A DNA stretch of 64,000 nucleotides from Burkholderia territorii (GCF_902833055.1 NZ_CADFEJ010000004.1:186001-250000); one strand, 5' to 3'; shown: positions 1-8,688, counted from the stretch's first letter. Numbers and translations are program-made. The notes: generated from the sequence alone by a model not told the origin.

Positions 1-1105
1 GGAAGATCACCTTCTGGTCCGCGCGCGGCACGCCCGGCACGTCCTTGAGCTCCTCGGCGATCGTGCGGCCGGTGATCGTCATGCACTCGCCGTGCAGCAG
101 CCCCGCATCGAGCAGGATCCGCAACACCTGCGGGATGCCGCCGGCCTGGTGCAGGTCGGTCGCGACGTACTGGCCCGACGGCTTCAGGTCGCAGATCACC
201 GGCACGCGCTTGCGGATGCGCTCGAAGTCGTCGATCGTCCAGTCGACCTCGGCGGCGTGCGCGATCGCGAGATAGTGCAGGACCGCGTTGGTCGAGCCGC
301 CGGTCGCCATGATCAGCGACACCGCATTCTCGATCGATTCGCGCGTAATGATGTCGCGCGGCTTCAGGTCGCGCTTCACGGCCTCGACCAGCACGCGCGC
401 CGATTCGGCGGCCGAGTCGACCTTCTCCTGATCGGGGTTCGCCATCGTCGACGAATACATCAGCGACATGCCGAGCGCCTCGAACGACGAGCTCATCGTG
501 TTCGCGGTGTACATCCCGCCGCACGATCCGGACGTCGGGCACGCATTCTTCTCGACCCCTTCGAAATCTTCCTGCGACATCCGGCCCGCGGTGAACTCGC
601 CGACCGCCTCGAACGACGACACGATCGTCAGGTCCCGGCCCTTCCAGTGGCCCGGCCGGATCGTGCCGCCGTACACGTAGATGCCCGGCACGTTCAGGCG
701 CGCGAGCGCGATCATCCCGCCCGGCATGTTCTTGTCGCAGCCGCCGACCACCACCACGCCGTCCATCCACTGGCCCTGCACGCAGGTCTCGATGCAGTCG
801 GCGATCACTTCGCGCGACACGAGCGAGTACTTCATGCCTTCGGTGCCCATCGACATGCCGTCCGAGATCGTCGGCGTGCCGAAGATCTGCGGGTTCGCAT
901 CGGCGGCCTTCACCGCCGCGACCGCCGCGTCCGACAGCCGCTGCAGGCCCGAGTTGCACGGCGTGATCGTCGAGTGGCCGTTCGCGATGCCGATCATCGG
1001 CTTGTCGAAATCCTCCTTCTGATAGCCGAGGGCGTAATACATCGAGCGATTCGGCGAACGGGCCACGCCTTGCGTGATGTGCTTCGAGCGACGGTTGTAC
1101 GGCAT
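1..1105 (-). CDS. ilvD: Dihydroxy-acid dehydratase, N-terminal part (cut by window edge)
   Basis: IlvD dehydrates 2,3-dihydroxy-3-methylvalerate and dihydroxyisovalerate in isoleucine and valine synthesis, using an Fe-S cluster in the cytoplasm. Reading leftwards from the ATG at 1105 gives [20 protein letters not shown], a typical IlvD start. It continues through the cluster-region motif [10 protein letters not shown] near residue 120. About 368 of an expected 550-620 residues are inside the window; the C-terminus lies off the left end. An in-frame ATG lies 12 bases further upstream, but GGAG is spaced correctly for the 1105 start. It is divergent from a LysR regulator gene, which may control it (inference from position only). 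Confidence 0.95.
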   Translation of the reverse strand, partial: MPYNRRSKHITQGVARSPNRSMYYALGYQKEDFDKPMIGIANGHSTITPCNSGLQRLSDAAVAAVKAADANPQIFGTPTISDGMSMGTEGMKYSLVSREVIADCIETCVQGQWMDGVVVVGGCDKNMPGGMIALARLNVPGIYVYGGTIRPGHWKGRDLTIVSSFEAVGEFTAGRMSQEDFEGVEKNACPTSGSCGGMYTANTMSSSFEALGMSLMYSSTMANPDQEKVDSAAESARVLVEAVKRDLKPRDIITRESIENAVSLIMATGGSTNAVLHYLAIAHAAEVDWTIDDFERIRKRVPVICDLKPSGQYVATDLHQAGGIPQVLRILLDAGLLHGECMTITGRTIAEELKDVPGVPRADQKVIF

Positions 1106-1117
1106 GGGGGACTCCAT

Positions 1118-1239
1118 CGTTGTATGGCGACGCCCGCGAACGGCGCGCCGGTTCGGATCAATCAAGAATGGCGTTTCCGGTTTGTGATGTCCAATATATT
1201 ATTTGTGGCCTATTGAGTCGTTTTTCGAATGAGTGAAGC
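1118..1239. promoter_or_regulatory. ilvD / lysR divergent intergenic region
   Basis: This is the only DNA between two divergent genes, so both promoters must lie here or inside the coding ends. It contains a locally AT-rich stretch at about 1188-1217, including the palindrome AATATATT, which stands out in a GC-rich background. LysR proteins usually bind an interrupted AT-rich dyad in such a divergent region. I do not see an unambiguous T-N11-A box or a consensus sigma-70 pair, so the exact sites are undefined. Confidence 0.35.
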
Positions 1240-2157
1240 ATGGCCGACCCGACACCCGATCTGCGCCAGTGGCGCTATTTCGTGACCGTCGCCGACGAGC
1301 GCCATTTCGGCCGCGCGGCCGAGCGCCTGTCGATGACGCAGCCGCCGCTGTCGCAAGCGATTCGGGCGCTGGAGGACGCGCTCGGCGTCGCGCTGTTCGC
1401 GCGTACCAAGCGCTCGGTCGCGCTGACGGCGGTCGGTGCGGCGCTGTTGCCCGACGTGCGCCGGCTGCTCGCGGCGGCCGACGCGCTGCCGCCGCTCGCG
1501 CGGCGTCTCGCGCGCGGCGAAGCCGGCTCGCTGTCGCTCGCGTTCGTGTCGACCGCCGACTACGGGCTGCTGCCGTCGCTGCTGCGCGCGTTCGGCGCAC
1601 GCTATCCGCAGGTGCGGCTGCAGCTCGCGGAGGCGACGAGCGACGTGCAGATCGACGAACTCGTCGCGGGCCGCATCGACGCGGGGCTCGTGATTCCGCC
1701 GGTGCCGCCGCGCCACGCGGCCGCGCTGTCGTACCTGCCGGTCGTGCGCGAGCCGCTGGTGGTCGCGATGCCGGCGGCCGCGGCGCCCTGCGTAGCCGAA
1801 GACGAACCGGTGCATCTGGCCGAGCTGGCCGCGCTGCCGCTCGTCATCTTCCCGCGCCGTTTGGCGCCCGGCTTTTATGACATCATTACGGGCTGCTACG
1901 GCGCGGCGGGGGAAACTCCGCGCATCGGCCAGGAGGCGATCCAGATGCAGACGATCGTCAGCCTCGTGTCGGCCGGCATGGGCGTCGCACTGGTGCCGCA
2001 GTCGTTGCGTAACCTGCGGCGCACCGGCGTGGTCTACCGGCCGCTCGCCGGCGACGCGCCGGTGGTCGAGACGGGCCTCGTGTGGCGCACGGGCGATGTC
2101 AGCCCGGTGCTCGCCGGTTTCATCGACGTCGTGCGCGCGCACGGTCTCGCCGCATGA
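1240..2157 (+). CDS. LysR-family transcriptional regulator
   Basis: This is a 305-residue protein with the classic LysR layout. The N-terminal winged helix-turn-helix is at about residues 8-66 (LRQWRYFVTVADERHFGRAA, then MTQPPLSQAIRALE). A linker helix and a periplasmic-binding-protein-like effector domain at about 90-300 follow (GSLSLAFVSTADYGLLPSLL, ending in the usual GVALVPQS strand). The length is normal for the family. It is transcribed away from ilvD and precedes lgt by 89 bases. The effector and regulon cannot be read from sequence. Control of ilvD is possible by position, but many Burkholderia LysR genes regulate more distant targets. Confidence 0.9.
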   Translation: MADPTPDLRQWRYFVTVADERHFGRAAERLSMTQPPLSQAIRALEDALGVALFARTKRSVALTAVGAALLPDVRRLLAAADALPPLARRLARGEAGSLSLAFVSTADYGLLPSLLRAFGARYPQVRLQLAEATSDVQIDELVAGRIDAGLVIPPVPPRHAAALSYLPVVREPLVVAMPAAAAPCVAEDEPVHLAELAALPLVIFPRRLAPGFYDIITGCYGAAGETPRIGQEAIQMQTIVSLVSAGMGVALVPQSLRNLRRTGVVYRPLAGDAPVVETGLVWRTGDVSPVLAGFIDVVRAHGLAA

Positions 2158-2246
2158 TGCGAACGATGGCGCGCGGGCGCCGTCCAACGCGCGGTGCGGC
2201 GCCGGTGCGAGCGCCGTACCGCATTCGAAAACTTCATCGCTAATCC

Positions 2247-3137
2247 ATGATCATTCACCCGAATTTCGACCCCGTAGCGATCCATCTCGGGCCGCTGGCC
2301 GTGCGCTGGTATGGCCTCATGTATCTCGTCGGCTTCATCGCGGCGATCGTCGTCGGCCGGATCCGCCTGAAGTTGCCGCACGTCGCGGCGCAGGGCTGGA
2401 CCGCGAAGGACATCGACGACATGATGTTCTACGGCGTGCTCGGCACCGTGCTCGGCGGCCGGCTCGGCTACGTGCTGTTCTACAAGGCCGACTTCTACTT
2501 CTCGCATCCGCTCGACGTGTTCAAGGTGTGGGAAGGCGGGATGTCGTTCCACGGCGGCTTCCTCGGCGTGACGCTCGCGATGGTGCTGTTCGCATGGCAG
2601 CGCAAGCGCCACTGGCTGCAGGTCACCGATTTCGTCGCGCCGATGGTGCCGACCGGGCTCGCGGCCGGCCGGCTCGGCAACTTCATCAACGGCGAGCTGT
2701 GGGGCCGTGTGACCGATCCGAATGCGCCGTGGGCGATGTTGTTCCCGGGCGCAATGCGCGACGACGCGGCGTGGCTGCCGCAGCATCCGGCGCTCGTCGA
2801 GAAGTGGCACCTGGCCGACGTGTTCATGCAGTACCAGATGCTGCCGCGCCATCCTTCGCAGCTCTACGAAATCGCGCTCGAAGGCATTGCGCTGTTCTTC
2901 GTGCTGTTCTTCTTCTCGCGCAAGCCGCGCCCGATGGGCGCGATATCCGCGCTGTTCCTGATCGGCTACGGGCTCGCGCGCTTCACGGTCGAATTCGCGC
3001 GCGAACCGGACGACTTCCTCGGCCTGCTCGCCCTCGGCCTGTCGATGGGGCAGTGGCTGTCGCTGCCGATGATTCTCGCGGGCATCGCGCTGCTGGTGTG
3101 GGCGTATCGCCGCCGCGAGGCGAGCGCGGTTGCGTAA
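2247..3137 (+). CDS. lgt: Phosphatidylglycerol-prolipoprotein diacylglyceryl transferase
   Basis: Lgt moves a diacylglyceryl group from phosphatidylglycerol to the lipobox cysteine of prolipoproteins, the first step of lipoprotein maturation at the inner membrane. The 296-residue product has several hydrophobic membrane segments. It carries the family signature [13 protein letters not shown] near residue 140 and the early [15 protein letters not shown] segment. The start [12 protein letters not shown] matches the usual family N-terminus. Several lipobox-bearing proteins are encoded in this same window (the OmpA-like and SodC-like lipoproteins). It appears monocistronic, with a hairpin terminator downstream. 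Confidence 0.97.
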   Translation: MIIHPNFDPVAIHLGPLAVRWYGLMYLVGFIAAIVVGRIRLKLPHVAAQGWTAKDIDDMMFYGVLGTVLGGRLGYVLFYKADFYFSHPLDVFKVWEGGMSFHGGFLGVTLAMVLFAWQRKRHWLQVTDFVAPMVPTGLAAGRLGNFINGELWGRVTDPNAPWAMLFPGAMRDDAAWLPQHPALVEKWHLADVFMQYQMLPRHPSQLYEIALEGIALFFVLFFFSRKPRPMGAISALFLIGYGLARFTVEFAREPDDFLGLLALGLSMGQWLSLPMILAGIALLVWAYRRREASAVA

Positions 3138-3245
3138 TGTCGAGGCGTCATGCGGTTGCGTCGTGCGCGAGCCGTGCGATGCATGACGCATGACGCGATA
3201 TCGATGCGCACGTTCGGCGTGCGCATCGCCCGCAGGATCCCGAAC

Positions 3246-3278
3246 GAAAAACGCCGGCCCGAAGGCCGGCGTTCTTGC
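3246..3278. terminator. Bidirectional rho-independent terminator
   Basis: A perfect 10-bp stem (AACGCCGGCC with GGCCGGCGTT) closes a CGAA tetraloop at 3250-3273. On the minus strand it is followed by a T-rich run. It lies between lgt and the convergent SIMPL-domain gene and can serve both. Confidence 0.85.
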
Positions 3279-3304
3279 ATCTGCCGCGTGTTGCGCGTCG
3301 TGCG

Positions 3305-4045
3305 TTACTTCATCTGCACCGAGCCGTTGACGGTGACCGACACCGTCGCCTTGCCGCCTTCGACCGAGATCGGCGCGCTCATCTTCGCGCTGTCCATCGG
3401 TGCCGCGGCCATCGCCATCATGCGCGGGTACGGCTGCACGTTGCGGCTGCCGCCGACGTTCACGTCGCGGATCGAGTAGCTGTTGTAGCCGAAGGCCTTC
3501 GCGGCTTCGTCCGCGCGCGCGCGGAACGACTTGATCGCTTCGGTCGTGAGCTTCTGCTCGGCCGCGCGTTGTGCTTCGGGCGACAGCGAGAACTCGACGT
3601 TCGCGACCTGCATCTGGTTCGACAGCTGGCCCGCGAGCTTGGACGCCGCCGAGAAGTCGCGCGATTCGAGCACGACCTCGGTACGGCCGCGCCACGCGGA
3701 GATCTTGCCGTCGCGATCGGTGCTCGGATACACGGAGAACGCGCCGGTGCGCGCGGTGACGCCCGATACACCCTTCGCCTGCGCGAGCGCCGCGTCTGCC
3801 CGCTGGTTCAGCGCGGACGTCAGGCTGCCCGGGTCCTTCGCCTGCTGTTCGTAGAACAACGTGATGTGAATGATGTCCTGCGGCACGTCGGCGCTCGCCT
3901 GCGACGACAGCGACAGCACGCCCGCCGGTTCCGGAAAGTGCGGGTTGGCGGTTTGCGCGTGCGCGGCCGGCGACGCGAGCGTCAGCGCGACGGGCACGGC
4001 GGCGGCGAGTGCGAGCGATAGCGCGAGTGCGGATTTCTTGGTCAT
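3305..4045 (-). CDS. Periplasmic SIMPL-domain (DUF541) protein
   Basis: This is a 246-residue protein of the SIMPL/DUF541 family, which includes E. coli YggE and proteins linked loosely to oxidative stress; a molecular activity is not established. It begins with a signal peptide of about 30 residues ending in AAHAQ, which predicts export to the periplasm. The start at 4045 has AAGGAG correctly spaced. The frame stays open further upstream, but that part lacks family similarity. The mature part starts with the family-like VLSLSSQASADVPQD and contains QASADVPQDIIHITLFYEQQ. It is a single gene with its own terminator downstream. Confidence 0.88.
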   Translation of the reverse strand: MTKKSALALSLALAAAVPVALTLASPAAHAQTANPHFPEPAGVLSLSSQASADVPQDIIHITLFYEQQAKDPGSLTSALNQRADAALAQAKGVSGVTARTGAFSVYPSTDRDGKISAWRGRTEVVLESRDFSAASKLAGQLSNQMQVANVEFSLSPEAQRAAEQKLTTEAIKSFRARADEAAKAFGYNSYSIRDVNVGGSRNVQPYPRMMAMAAAPMDSAKMSAPISVEGGKATVSVTVNGSVQMK

Positions 4046-4266
4046 TGTTGGACTCCTTGTGCGAGGGCGCGCATGCGGATCTCGCGTGCGCGACGCGGGC
4101 GTACCGCGCGACGAAAAAACGGCCGCCGTCCCGATCGGGCGACAGCGGTTGCTTAGGCTGCGCGAATGCAGCGCGAGTTCCGTGGCTGCGGCGTGTATTG
4201 ACCGGATTTGACCTTTTGCGCGTGTCCGGCACGCGTGCGCGTACTGCGCGCGCACATTGCGTACGC

Positions 4267-4728
4267 CTACTTCATCAGCTTTTCGGTGATGAAGCGCCAT
4301 TCGGCGCGCGTGACGGGCGTGATCGACAGCCGGTTGCCGCGCGCGAGCACACGCATGTCGGCGAGTTCGTCATGCTCGCGCAGCGCGGCGAGCGGCACGA
4401 GCGGCGATTTCTTCACGAAGCGCACGTCGACGAGCAGCCAGCGCGGTGTTTCCTGCGTCGACTTCGGATCGTAATACGGGCTTTTCGGATCGAACTGCGT
4501 CGGGTCGGGGTACGGCGTCGACGAGACTTCGGCGAGGCCGGCAATGCCCGGCTCGGGGCAGCTCGAGTGATAAAACAGCACGCCGTCGCCGATCTTCATC
4601 GTGTCGCGCATGAAATTGCGCGCCTGATAGTTGCGCACGCCGGTCCAGGGCAGCGATTGCTGCGGCGCGTTCGCGAGATCGTCGATGCTTGCTTCGTCCG
4701 GTTCGGACTTCATCAGCCAGTATTGCAT
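4267..4728 (-). CDS. EVE-domain protein
   Basis: This is a compact single-domain protein of 153 residues. The opening MQYWLMKSEPDEASIDDLA and the following WTGVRNYQARNFMRD and GDGVLFYHSS are hallmarks of the EVE fold, which is related to YTH and ASCH/PUA-like domains and thought to bind modified nucleotides in DNA or RNA. The exact ligand here is unknown. I chose the internal ATG at 4728 because the homology starts there; the short in-frame extension upstream is not conserved in type. It lies just downstream of the 6S RNA terminator on the same strand. Confidence 0.9.
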   Translation of the reverse strand: MQYWLMKSEPDEASIDDLANAPQQSLPWTGVRNYQARNFMRDTMKIGDGVLFYHSSCPEPGIAGLAEVSSTPYPDPTQFDPKSPYYDPKSTQETPRWLLVDVRFVKKSPLVPLAALREHDELADMRVLARGNRLSITPVTRAEWRFITEKLMK

Positions 4729-4759
4729 GGATCGTAATCGACGCAGACAGGGCATGAAG

Positions 4760-4790
4760 GCCTGCCTGCATGTTTCGCATGCAGACAGGC
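4760..4790. other. Strong hairpin between EVE gene and 6S terminator
   Basis: GCCTG-CCTGCATG pairs with CATGCAG-ACAGGC around a TTTCG loop, with one small bulge. It lies between the 6S RNA terminator and the EVE-domain start, so it would be in the EVE mRNA leader or act as a second stop for 6S read-through. No T-run follows on the minus strand. Confidence 0.5.
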
Positions 4791-4794
4791 GCTG

Positions 4795-4829
4795 AAAAAG
4801 GAAACGGCATCGGGGTTCCCCGATGCCGT
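4795..4829 (-). terminator. Rho-independent terminator of the 6S RNA gene
   Basis: CGGCATCGGGG and CCCCGATGCCG form an 11-bp stem with a two-base loop at about 4805-4828. On the minus strand it is followed by TTTCCTTTTTC. It lies directly after the closing stem of 6S RNA. Confidence 0.9.
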
Positions 4830-4830
4830 T

Positions 4831-5020
4831 GGATAGGCCCCCACCTTGGCCGCTAGGCCGGCATCCTGAACCTGAGGTTCAGAATTGGTCGCAGTTAGCA
4901 GCACTTCGGGTACATCAGACAGAGTGACGCGCGCGCCCGTGCTACAAATTTCCGCAACCGTGCACATGGCATTGGTTCAAGGAATATATGACCTTGGCGA
5001 ACCAGGCAGGGAAGCTGACT
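4831..5020 (-). ncRNA. ssrS: 6S RNA
   Basis: 6S RNA mimics an open promoter and sequesters the sigma-70 RNA polymerase holoenzyme in stationary phase. The minus-strand transcript folds as a long interrupted helix. The outer stem pairs the CCCTGCC...GGTTCGCCAAGG side with CCTAGCGGCCAAGG...GGGGGC. Beyond the open central bubble, GGTTGC pairs with GCGACC, and the apical arm pairs AGCAC-GGG with CCC..GTGCT. A small hairpin GAACCTCAGGTTC lies in the 3' half of the bubble, as in other 6S RNAs. It sits immediately downstream of zapA, the standard position of ssrS in proteobacteria, and ends at a strong terminator. Ends are estimated to within about 10 bases. Confidence 0.88.
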
Positions 5021-5095
5021 GAACTGTGTTTCGTTGCGCCAATTTGACCACCGTTGATCGCCGAGATCAAGGGGAATCGACGCATCGATCAAACG

Positions 5096-5410
5096 TTATT
5101 GCGTCTCGTGCTGTGCGAGCACCGCGCCGAGCTGTTCGTTCATCTGGTGCATTGTACGACGGATTTCTTCCGCCGGAAATGCTTCACCGTGACGCACGCT
5201 CGTTTGCAGTCGCAGCAATTCGGACGCGAGCGACAGTGCGGCCATCACCGCGATACGGTCGGTGCCGCGCACCGAACTGTTCGCGCGGATCTTCGACATT
5301 TCGGCGTCGACGCGGGCGACGGCCTCGAGCAGCGCCGCTTCGGTCTCGGCCGAGCAGGCGAGCCGATAGGGCTGACCGAGAATCGAGACTTCGATCTGCT
5401 TGGTGCTCAT
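5096..5410 (-). CDS. zapA: Cell division protein ZapA
   Basis: ZapA binds and bundles FtsZ at midcell. The 104-residue product matches the family in length and in its conserved N-terminal strand (IEVSILGQPYRLACS), followed by a long helix around residues 25-100 (AALLEAVARVDAEMSKIRAN, then DRIAVMAALSLASELL). It overlaps the upstream coiled-coil gene by 4 bases (ATGA), so the two are translationally coupled. The 6S RNA gene follows on the same strand. Confidence 0.95.
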   Translation of the reverse strand: MSTKQIEVSILGQPYRLACSAETEAALLEAVARVDAEMSKIRANSSVRGTDRIAVMAALSLASELLRLQTSVRHGEAFPAEEIRRTMHQMNEQLGAVLAQHETQ

Positions 5411-5757
5411 GCATGTTCTCCGTGGCTGGCCGCGTCGTCGCCATCCGTGCGCGCCTGCGCATCCAGCAGGTCGAGCTGGTTATCGGCTTGCTCCGCGCTC
5501 TTCGTGCGCGGCAGCTTTTCGAGAATCGCGTTCAGTTTGACCTGGGCGTCGTCGATCTTCGCCGACAGCGTGTCGCGCTCGGCCGCGAGCGCATTGCGTT
5601 CGTCACGCAGTTGCGCGAGTTCCGCGCGGACCGTGTCCGCATCCGCGCGCAGTTGCGCGACTTGCTCCTCGAGCGCGAGCCGTTCCGAGTGATAGCGCTT
5701 GTTCAGCGAGATCAAACGGCCAATATTTTGAGATAAGGTTTCGAGTTCGTTGAGCAT
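5407..5757 (-). CDS. Small coiled-coil protein upstream of zapA (ZapB-like, TIGR02449 type)
   Basis: This is a 116-residue, almost entirely helical protein. Heptad-like leucines run from residue 5 to about 80 (LETLSQNIGRLISLNKRYH, then a long alternation of Glu, Arg, Ala and Leu). A short polar tail follows. Small coiled-coil genes directly before zapA are common in beta-proteobacteria, and by position the protein is probably a division-site partner of ZapA, analogous to ZapB. That role is inference; the sequence itself shows only a coiled coil. Confidence 0.8.
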   Translation of the reverse strand: MLNELETLSQNIGRLISLNKRYHSERLALEEQVAQLRADADTVRAELAQLRDERNALAAERDTLSAKIDDAQVKLNAILEKLPRTKSAEQADNQLDLLDAQARTDGDDAASHGEHA

Positions 5758-5948
5758 TTGCTGCGTCCTCTAAAGACCCAGCATTTTAGCGCGGAATAAC
5801 GCGCATTCCGACATCTGTAACGTTTCCAGTCGTAACACCCCCGCTTCTTGCCGCGAATATGCGGCCCCCGGCATGTTCGCGGCGCGCTCCCGGCATGCGT
5901 TCGGCCGTTTTCTTGACGCTCGCGCGACCGGCTCCTAAACTGGCGCCG

Positions 5949-6175
5949 CCTCGGTGCTCGCGCGCGTGTCGCGCGGTTAAACGGGAAGCAGGGCGCGCGC
6001 TCCGCATGGAGATCGCCAACCTGCGCTGCCCCCGCAACGGTAAGCGGCCGCGTCGGACGACGCAGGCCGGCTCGGGCGCGTTTCGCGTGCAGGTCGCATG
6101 CGGGGCGCGGGCCACTGCGCGTGATACGCGCGGGAAGGCGAGCCGGTACGCCGCCAGCCCGGATACCGGCCGAGG
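5949..6175 (+). promoter_or_regulatory. Cobalamin (adenosylcobalamin-type) riboswitch
   Basis: The segment carries the conserved cobalamin riboswitch core in order. It has AAACGGGAAGC, then CTGCCCCCGCAACGGTAAGC, then GCCACTGCGC, then GGGAAGGCGAGCCGG, then the B12 box GCCAGCCCGGATACCGGCC. The closing P1 stem pairs CCTCGG (5949-5954) with CCGAGG (6170-6175). In known cases B12 binding lowers expression of uptake or synthesis genes. Here the first intact gene downstream (btuC) starts about 700 bases later, with receptor-like debris in between. The 5758-5948 segment before it should hold its promoter and that of the zapA operon. Confidence 0.93.
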
Positions 6176-6720
6176 TGAGGAGCCTGCACGGCTTCATGAC
6201 GCGCGGCCTGCGGGGAAGCGGGCGCGCCGTGCTCCACGGGATTCGTCTTCGATGCTGACCCCAATCGTCCGTACGGCCTTCGGCGCGCACCGCGGTGTGC
6301 CGCGCCGCGCCGTCGCGCATACTGCGACGGCGGCCGGTTCGCCCGGGCCGGCGGCGACGCGCGCGGTCGCGGCGCCCGAACCTGTCGGGCCGTGCGCCGC
6401 GTCGCCGTTGCCGCCGGAAGTCGCGGCCGCCGCGCGGACCGAGCCCCGCCGCGACGCGCTCGCGGTGCCGATCGACCCGATGCGGCGCCTTCCACTATAT
6501 TGCGCAGAAGGCCGGCCGCATGCGGGGGCGGCTCGACCGAGCGTGGTCGTGTCACGCCGGCGCCGACGCTCGGCCGTGCGCCCGCTTGCGCGACGCGATC
6601 GGCGACACGCAGCAATCCGGCCGACGATCGTGGCGCGCGCTGTTGTGCGCCGCCGGCCGTGCATTGCGCGCGGTGCCGCACTCGGCCTTGGCATCCGCGC
6701 CGCGCGCGAGGTGGCATCAA
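6176..6720 (+). other. Long stretch without a convincing intact gene
   Basis: Open frames exist in every frame because the DNA is so GC-rich. All read as arginine- and alanine-rich shadows, with no recognisable domain, signal peptide or ribosome binding site. The position between a B12 riboswitch and btuC is where a TonB-dependent B12 receptor gene would be expected. I interpret the stretch as the eroded body of such a gene, but only the far 3' end (next entry) keeps similarity I can see. Confidence 0.45.
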
Positions 6721-6815
6721 CCAGCGGCGGTTCGTCCGTGCACACATCCACAATCTGTTCGACGAGGAAGACAAGCTTGCGTATGCCTGAAACACGCCGG
6801 CGCGCGACGCCGGTG
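6721..6815 (+). pseudogene. Remnant of the 3' end of a TonB-dependent B12 receptor (btuB-like)
   Basis: The frame ending at 6789 reads RFVRAHIHNLFDEEDKLAYA and then a stop. Two codons later it continues in frame as NTPAR. TonB-dependent receptors of the BtuB class end in a strand with the pattern RVxNLFDxxYxLAYGYNTPGR followed by the last beta strand. The match to NLFD, LAY and NTP at the right spacing, just before the inner-membrane transporter genes and after a B12 riboswitch, supports a decayed receptor. No full-length frame can be assembled upstream, and the final strand is lost. Confidence 0.5.
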
Positions 6816-6880
6816 CCGCGCCCGGCCGGCAACGACGGTCAACGCAAGCATCGTGCGTCGTGCGCGATGCCGTGCGGCGC

Positions 6881-7879
6881 ATGAACGCCGCGCGTGCCGC
6901 CGCGATCTGGGCCGCGCTCGCTGCCGCGGTCGCGTTGCTGTTGATCGCATCGCTGTCGATCGGCAGCGTGCCGATGTCGCCGTGGCAGGCGCTCTCGTCG
7001 CTCGTGCCGCGCGGCGGCGACGCGCTGCTCGCCGACATCGTGCGCACGCTGCGGCTGCCGCGTGCGCTCGCCGGGTTCGCGTGCGGCGCGCTGCTTGCGC
7101 TGGCCGGCGCGTTGCTGCAGGTGCTGCTGCGCAATCCGCTCGCGGAGCCATATGTGCTCGGCGTGTCCGGCGGCGCGGCGGGCTTCGCGCTCGTCACGAT
7201 GATCGCGGGCGGCGCGTGGTGGCTCGTCGATGCGTCCGCGTTCGCCGGTTCGCTCGTGTCGGTCGCGCTCGTGCTCGGGCTGGCTCGCCGCGAGCTGTGG
7301 CGCGGCGACACGCGCGACGCGTCGCCGCGCCTGCTGCTCACGGGCGTGGTGATCGCGGCCGGGTGGGGCGCGCTCGTCACGCTGCTGCTGTCGCTCGCGC
7401 CCGATGCGCGACTGCGCGGCATAATCTTCTGGCTGACGGGCGACCTGAACGGCGTGACGACGCCGTGGTTCGCATTGGGCGCGCTGCTGGTGGCCGCATG
7501 CGTGGCGCTGCCGGCCGCGCAGCAGCTCAACGTGCTGCTGCGCGGCGACGCGACCGCACTCGCACTCGGCGTGCCGGTCGCGCGAGTGCGCATGCGGATC
7601 TACCTCGTCGCGTCGCTGGCCGCTGCAGCCGCGGTGACGACGGCCGGCACGATCGGTTTCGTCGGCCTCGTCGTGCCGCACGCGTTGCGGCTCGCATTCG
7701 GCAACGATCAGCGCATGCTGCTGCCCGCCGCGATGCTCGCGGGCGGCGGCGGCGTGATGGCGGCCGACCTGCTCGCGCGCACCGTGATCGCGCCCGCGCA
7801 ATTGCCGGTCGGCGTGATGACCGCGTTGATCGGCGTGCCGGTGTTCCTTTGGATGTTGCTGAGGAGGCCGATGCGATGA
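6881..7879 (+). CDS. btuC: Vitamin B12 / corrinoid ABC transporter permease (FecCD family)
   Basis: This is the inner-membrane permease that, with the ATPase encoded next, imports corrinoid from the periplasm. The product is about 332 residues and mostly hydrophobic with 9-10 membrane segments. It has FecCD/BtuC motifs such as RLPRALAGFACGALLALAG near residue 50-70, NPLAEPYVLGVSGGA near 85-100, and GTIGFVGLVVPHALR near 255. I chose the ATG at 6881; a GTG 21 bases upstream is also possible and neither has a clear Shine-Dalgarno. The stop overlaps btuD by ATGA. A vitamin B12 role follows from the riboswitch and cob neighbours; sequence alone cannot exclude a siderophore permease. Confidence 0.9.
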   Translation: MNAARAAAIWAALAAAVALLLIASLSIGSVPMSPWQALSSLVPRGGDALLADIVRTLRLPRALAGFACGALLALAGALLQVLLRNPLAEPYVLGVSGGAAGFALVTMIAGGAWWLVDASAFAGSLVSVALVLGLARRELWRGDTRDASPRLLLTGVVIAAGWGALVTLLLSLAPDARLRGIIFWLTGDLNGVTTPWFALGALLVAACVALPAAQQLNVLLRGDATALALGVPVARVRMRIYLVASLAAAAAVTTAGTIGFVGLVVPHALRLAFGNDQRMLLPAAMLAGGGGVMAADLLARTVIAPAQLPVGVMTALIGVPVFLWMLLRRPMR

Positions 7880-8688
7880 CGCACGCCGTACCGCACTGCG
7901 CAGGCGACATGACGTTTGCGGCGCTCGATCTTACGCTGAAGGCCGGTGACCGGACGCTGCTCGGCGGCTTCACGCAGGTGTTCTGTCCTGGCGAGATATG
8001 GTGCATCGCGGGGCCGAACGGCGCGGGCAAGACGACGCTGCTCGCGACGCTCGCGGGCCTGCGGCGGCCAGCCGGCGGCCACGTCGAGATCGACGGCAGG
8101 CCGCTTGCCGCATGGCCGCCCGAACAGCTCGCACGGCGCCGTGCGCTGATGCCGCAGCAGCTGCACGACGCGTTCAGCGCGACAGTATTCGACACGGTGC
8201 TGCTCAACCGCTTCCCGTATCTCGACGGCTGGGGCTGGGAGCGCGATGGCGACCGCGCGGCTGCGCGCGACGCGCTCGCGACGTTCGGCCTGACCGCACT
8301 TGCGTCGCGCGACGTGCTGTCGTTGTCGGGCGGCGAACGACAGCGCGTCGCGCTGGCCGCGACGCTGTGCCAGGACGCGCCGCTGATGCTGCTCGACGAA
8401 CCGCTCGCCCATCTCGACCTGCATCACCAGATCGAAGGGCTGACCGCGCTGAGCGCATGGCTCGACGCGGGCCCGCGCACGGTGCTGTTCTCATGCCACG
8501 ACCTGAATCTCGCGCGGCGCTTCGCGACGCACGCGCTATTGCTCGACGGCCGCGGCCATGCGTGGGCGGGCCTTGTGCACGACGTCCTCACGCCGGCGCG
8601 CGCGAGCGACGCGTTCGGCTATCCGCTCGTGCTGATCCGCGAGAACGGCCGCGACGCGCTGTTGCCCGCGTGGCCCGAGCGGCGATGA
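7876..8688 (+). CDS. btuD: Vitamin B12 / corrinoid ABC transporter ATP-binding protein
   Basis: This is the ATPase of the corrinoid importer, 270 residues. All ABC motifs are visible: Walker A GPNGAGKTT near residue 48, signature LSGGERQR near 150, Walker B LMLLDEP near 170, and the switch histidine in SCHDLNLA near 205. It overlaps btuC by four bases and is followed by cobT after about 50 bases, so it is probably co-transcribed with both. The matching binding protein (btuF) is encoded 2.5 kb away on the opposite strand. Confidence 0.92.
   Translation: MTHAVPHCAGDMTFAALDLTLKAGDRTLLGGFTQVFCPGEIWCIAGPNGAGKTTLLATLAGLRRPAGGHVEIDGRPLAAWPPEQLARRRALMPQQLHDAFSATVFDTVLLNRFPYLDGWGWERDGDRAAARDALATFGLTALASRDVLSLSGGERQRVALAATLCQDAPLMLLDEPLAHLDLHHQIEGLTALSAWLDAGPRTVLFSCHDLNLARRFATHALLLDGRGHAWAGLVHDVLTPARASDAFGYPLVLIRENGRDALLPAWPERR

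Noticed and set aside
6194..6832. Minus-strand open frame between the riboswitch and btuC
   Set aside because: Arg/Ala-rich composition, no motif, no start signal, and opposite in direction to the operon.
6295..8688. Very long plus-strand frame that ends as btuD
   Set aside because: Only the last 270 codons, from the ATG at 7876, are BtuD. The upstream part overlaps btuC in another frame and is Arg-rich noise.
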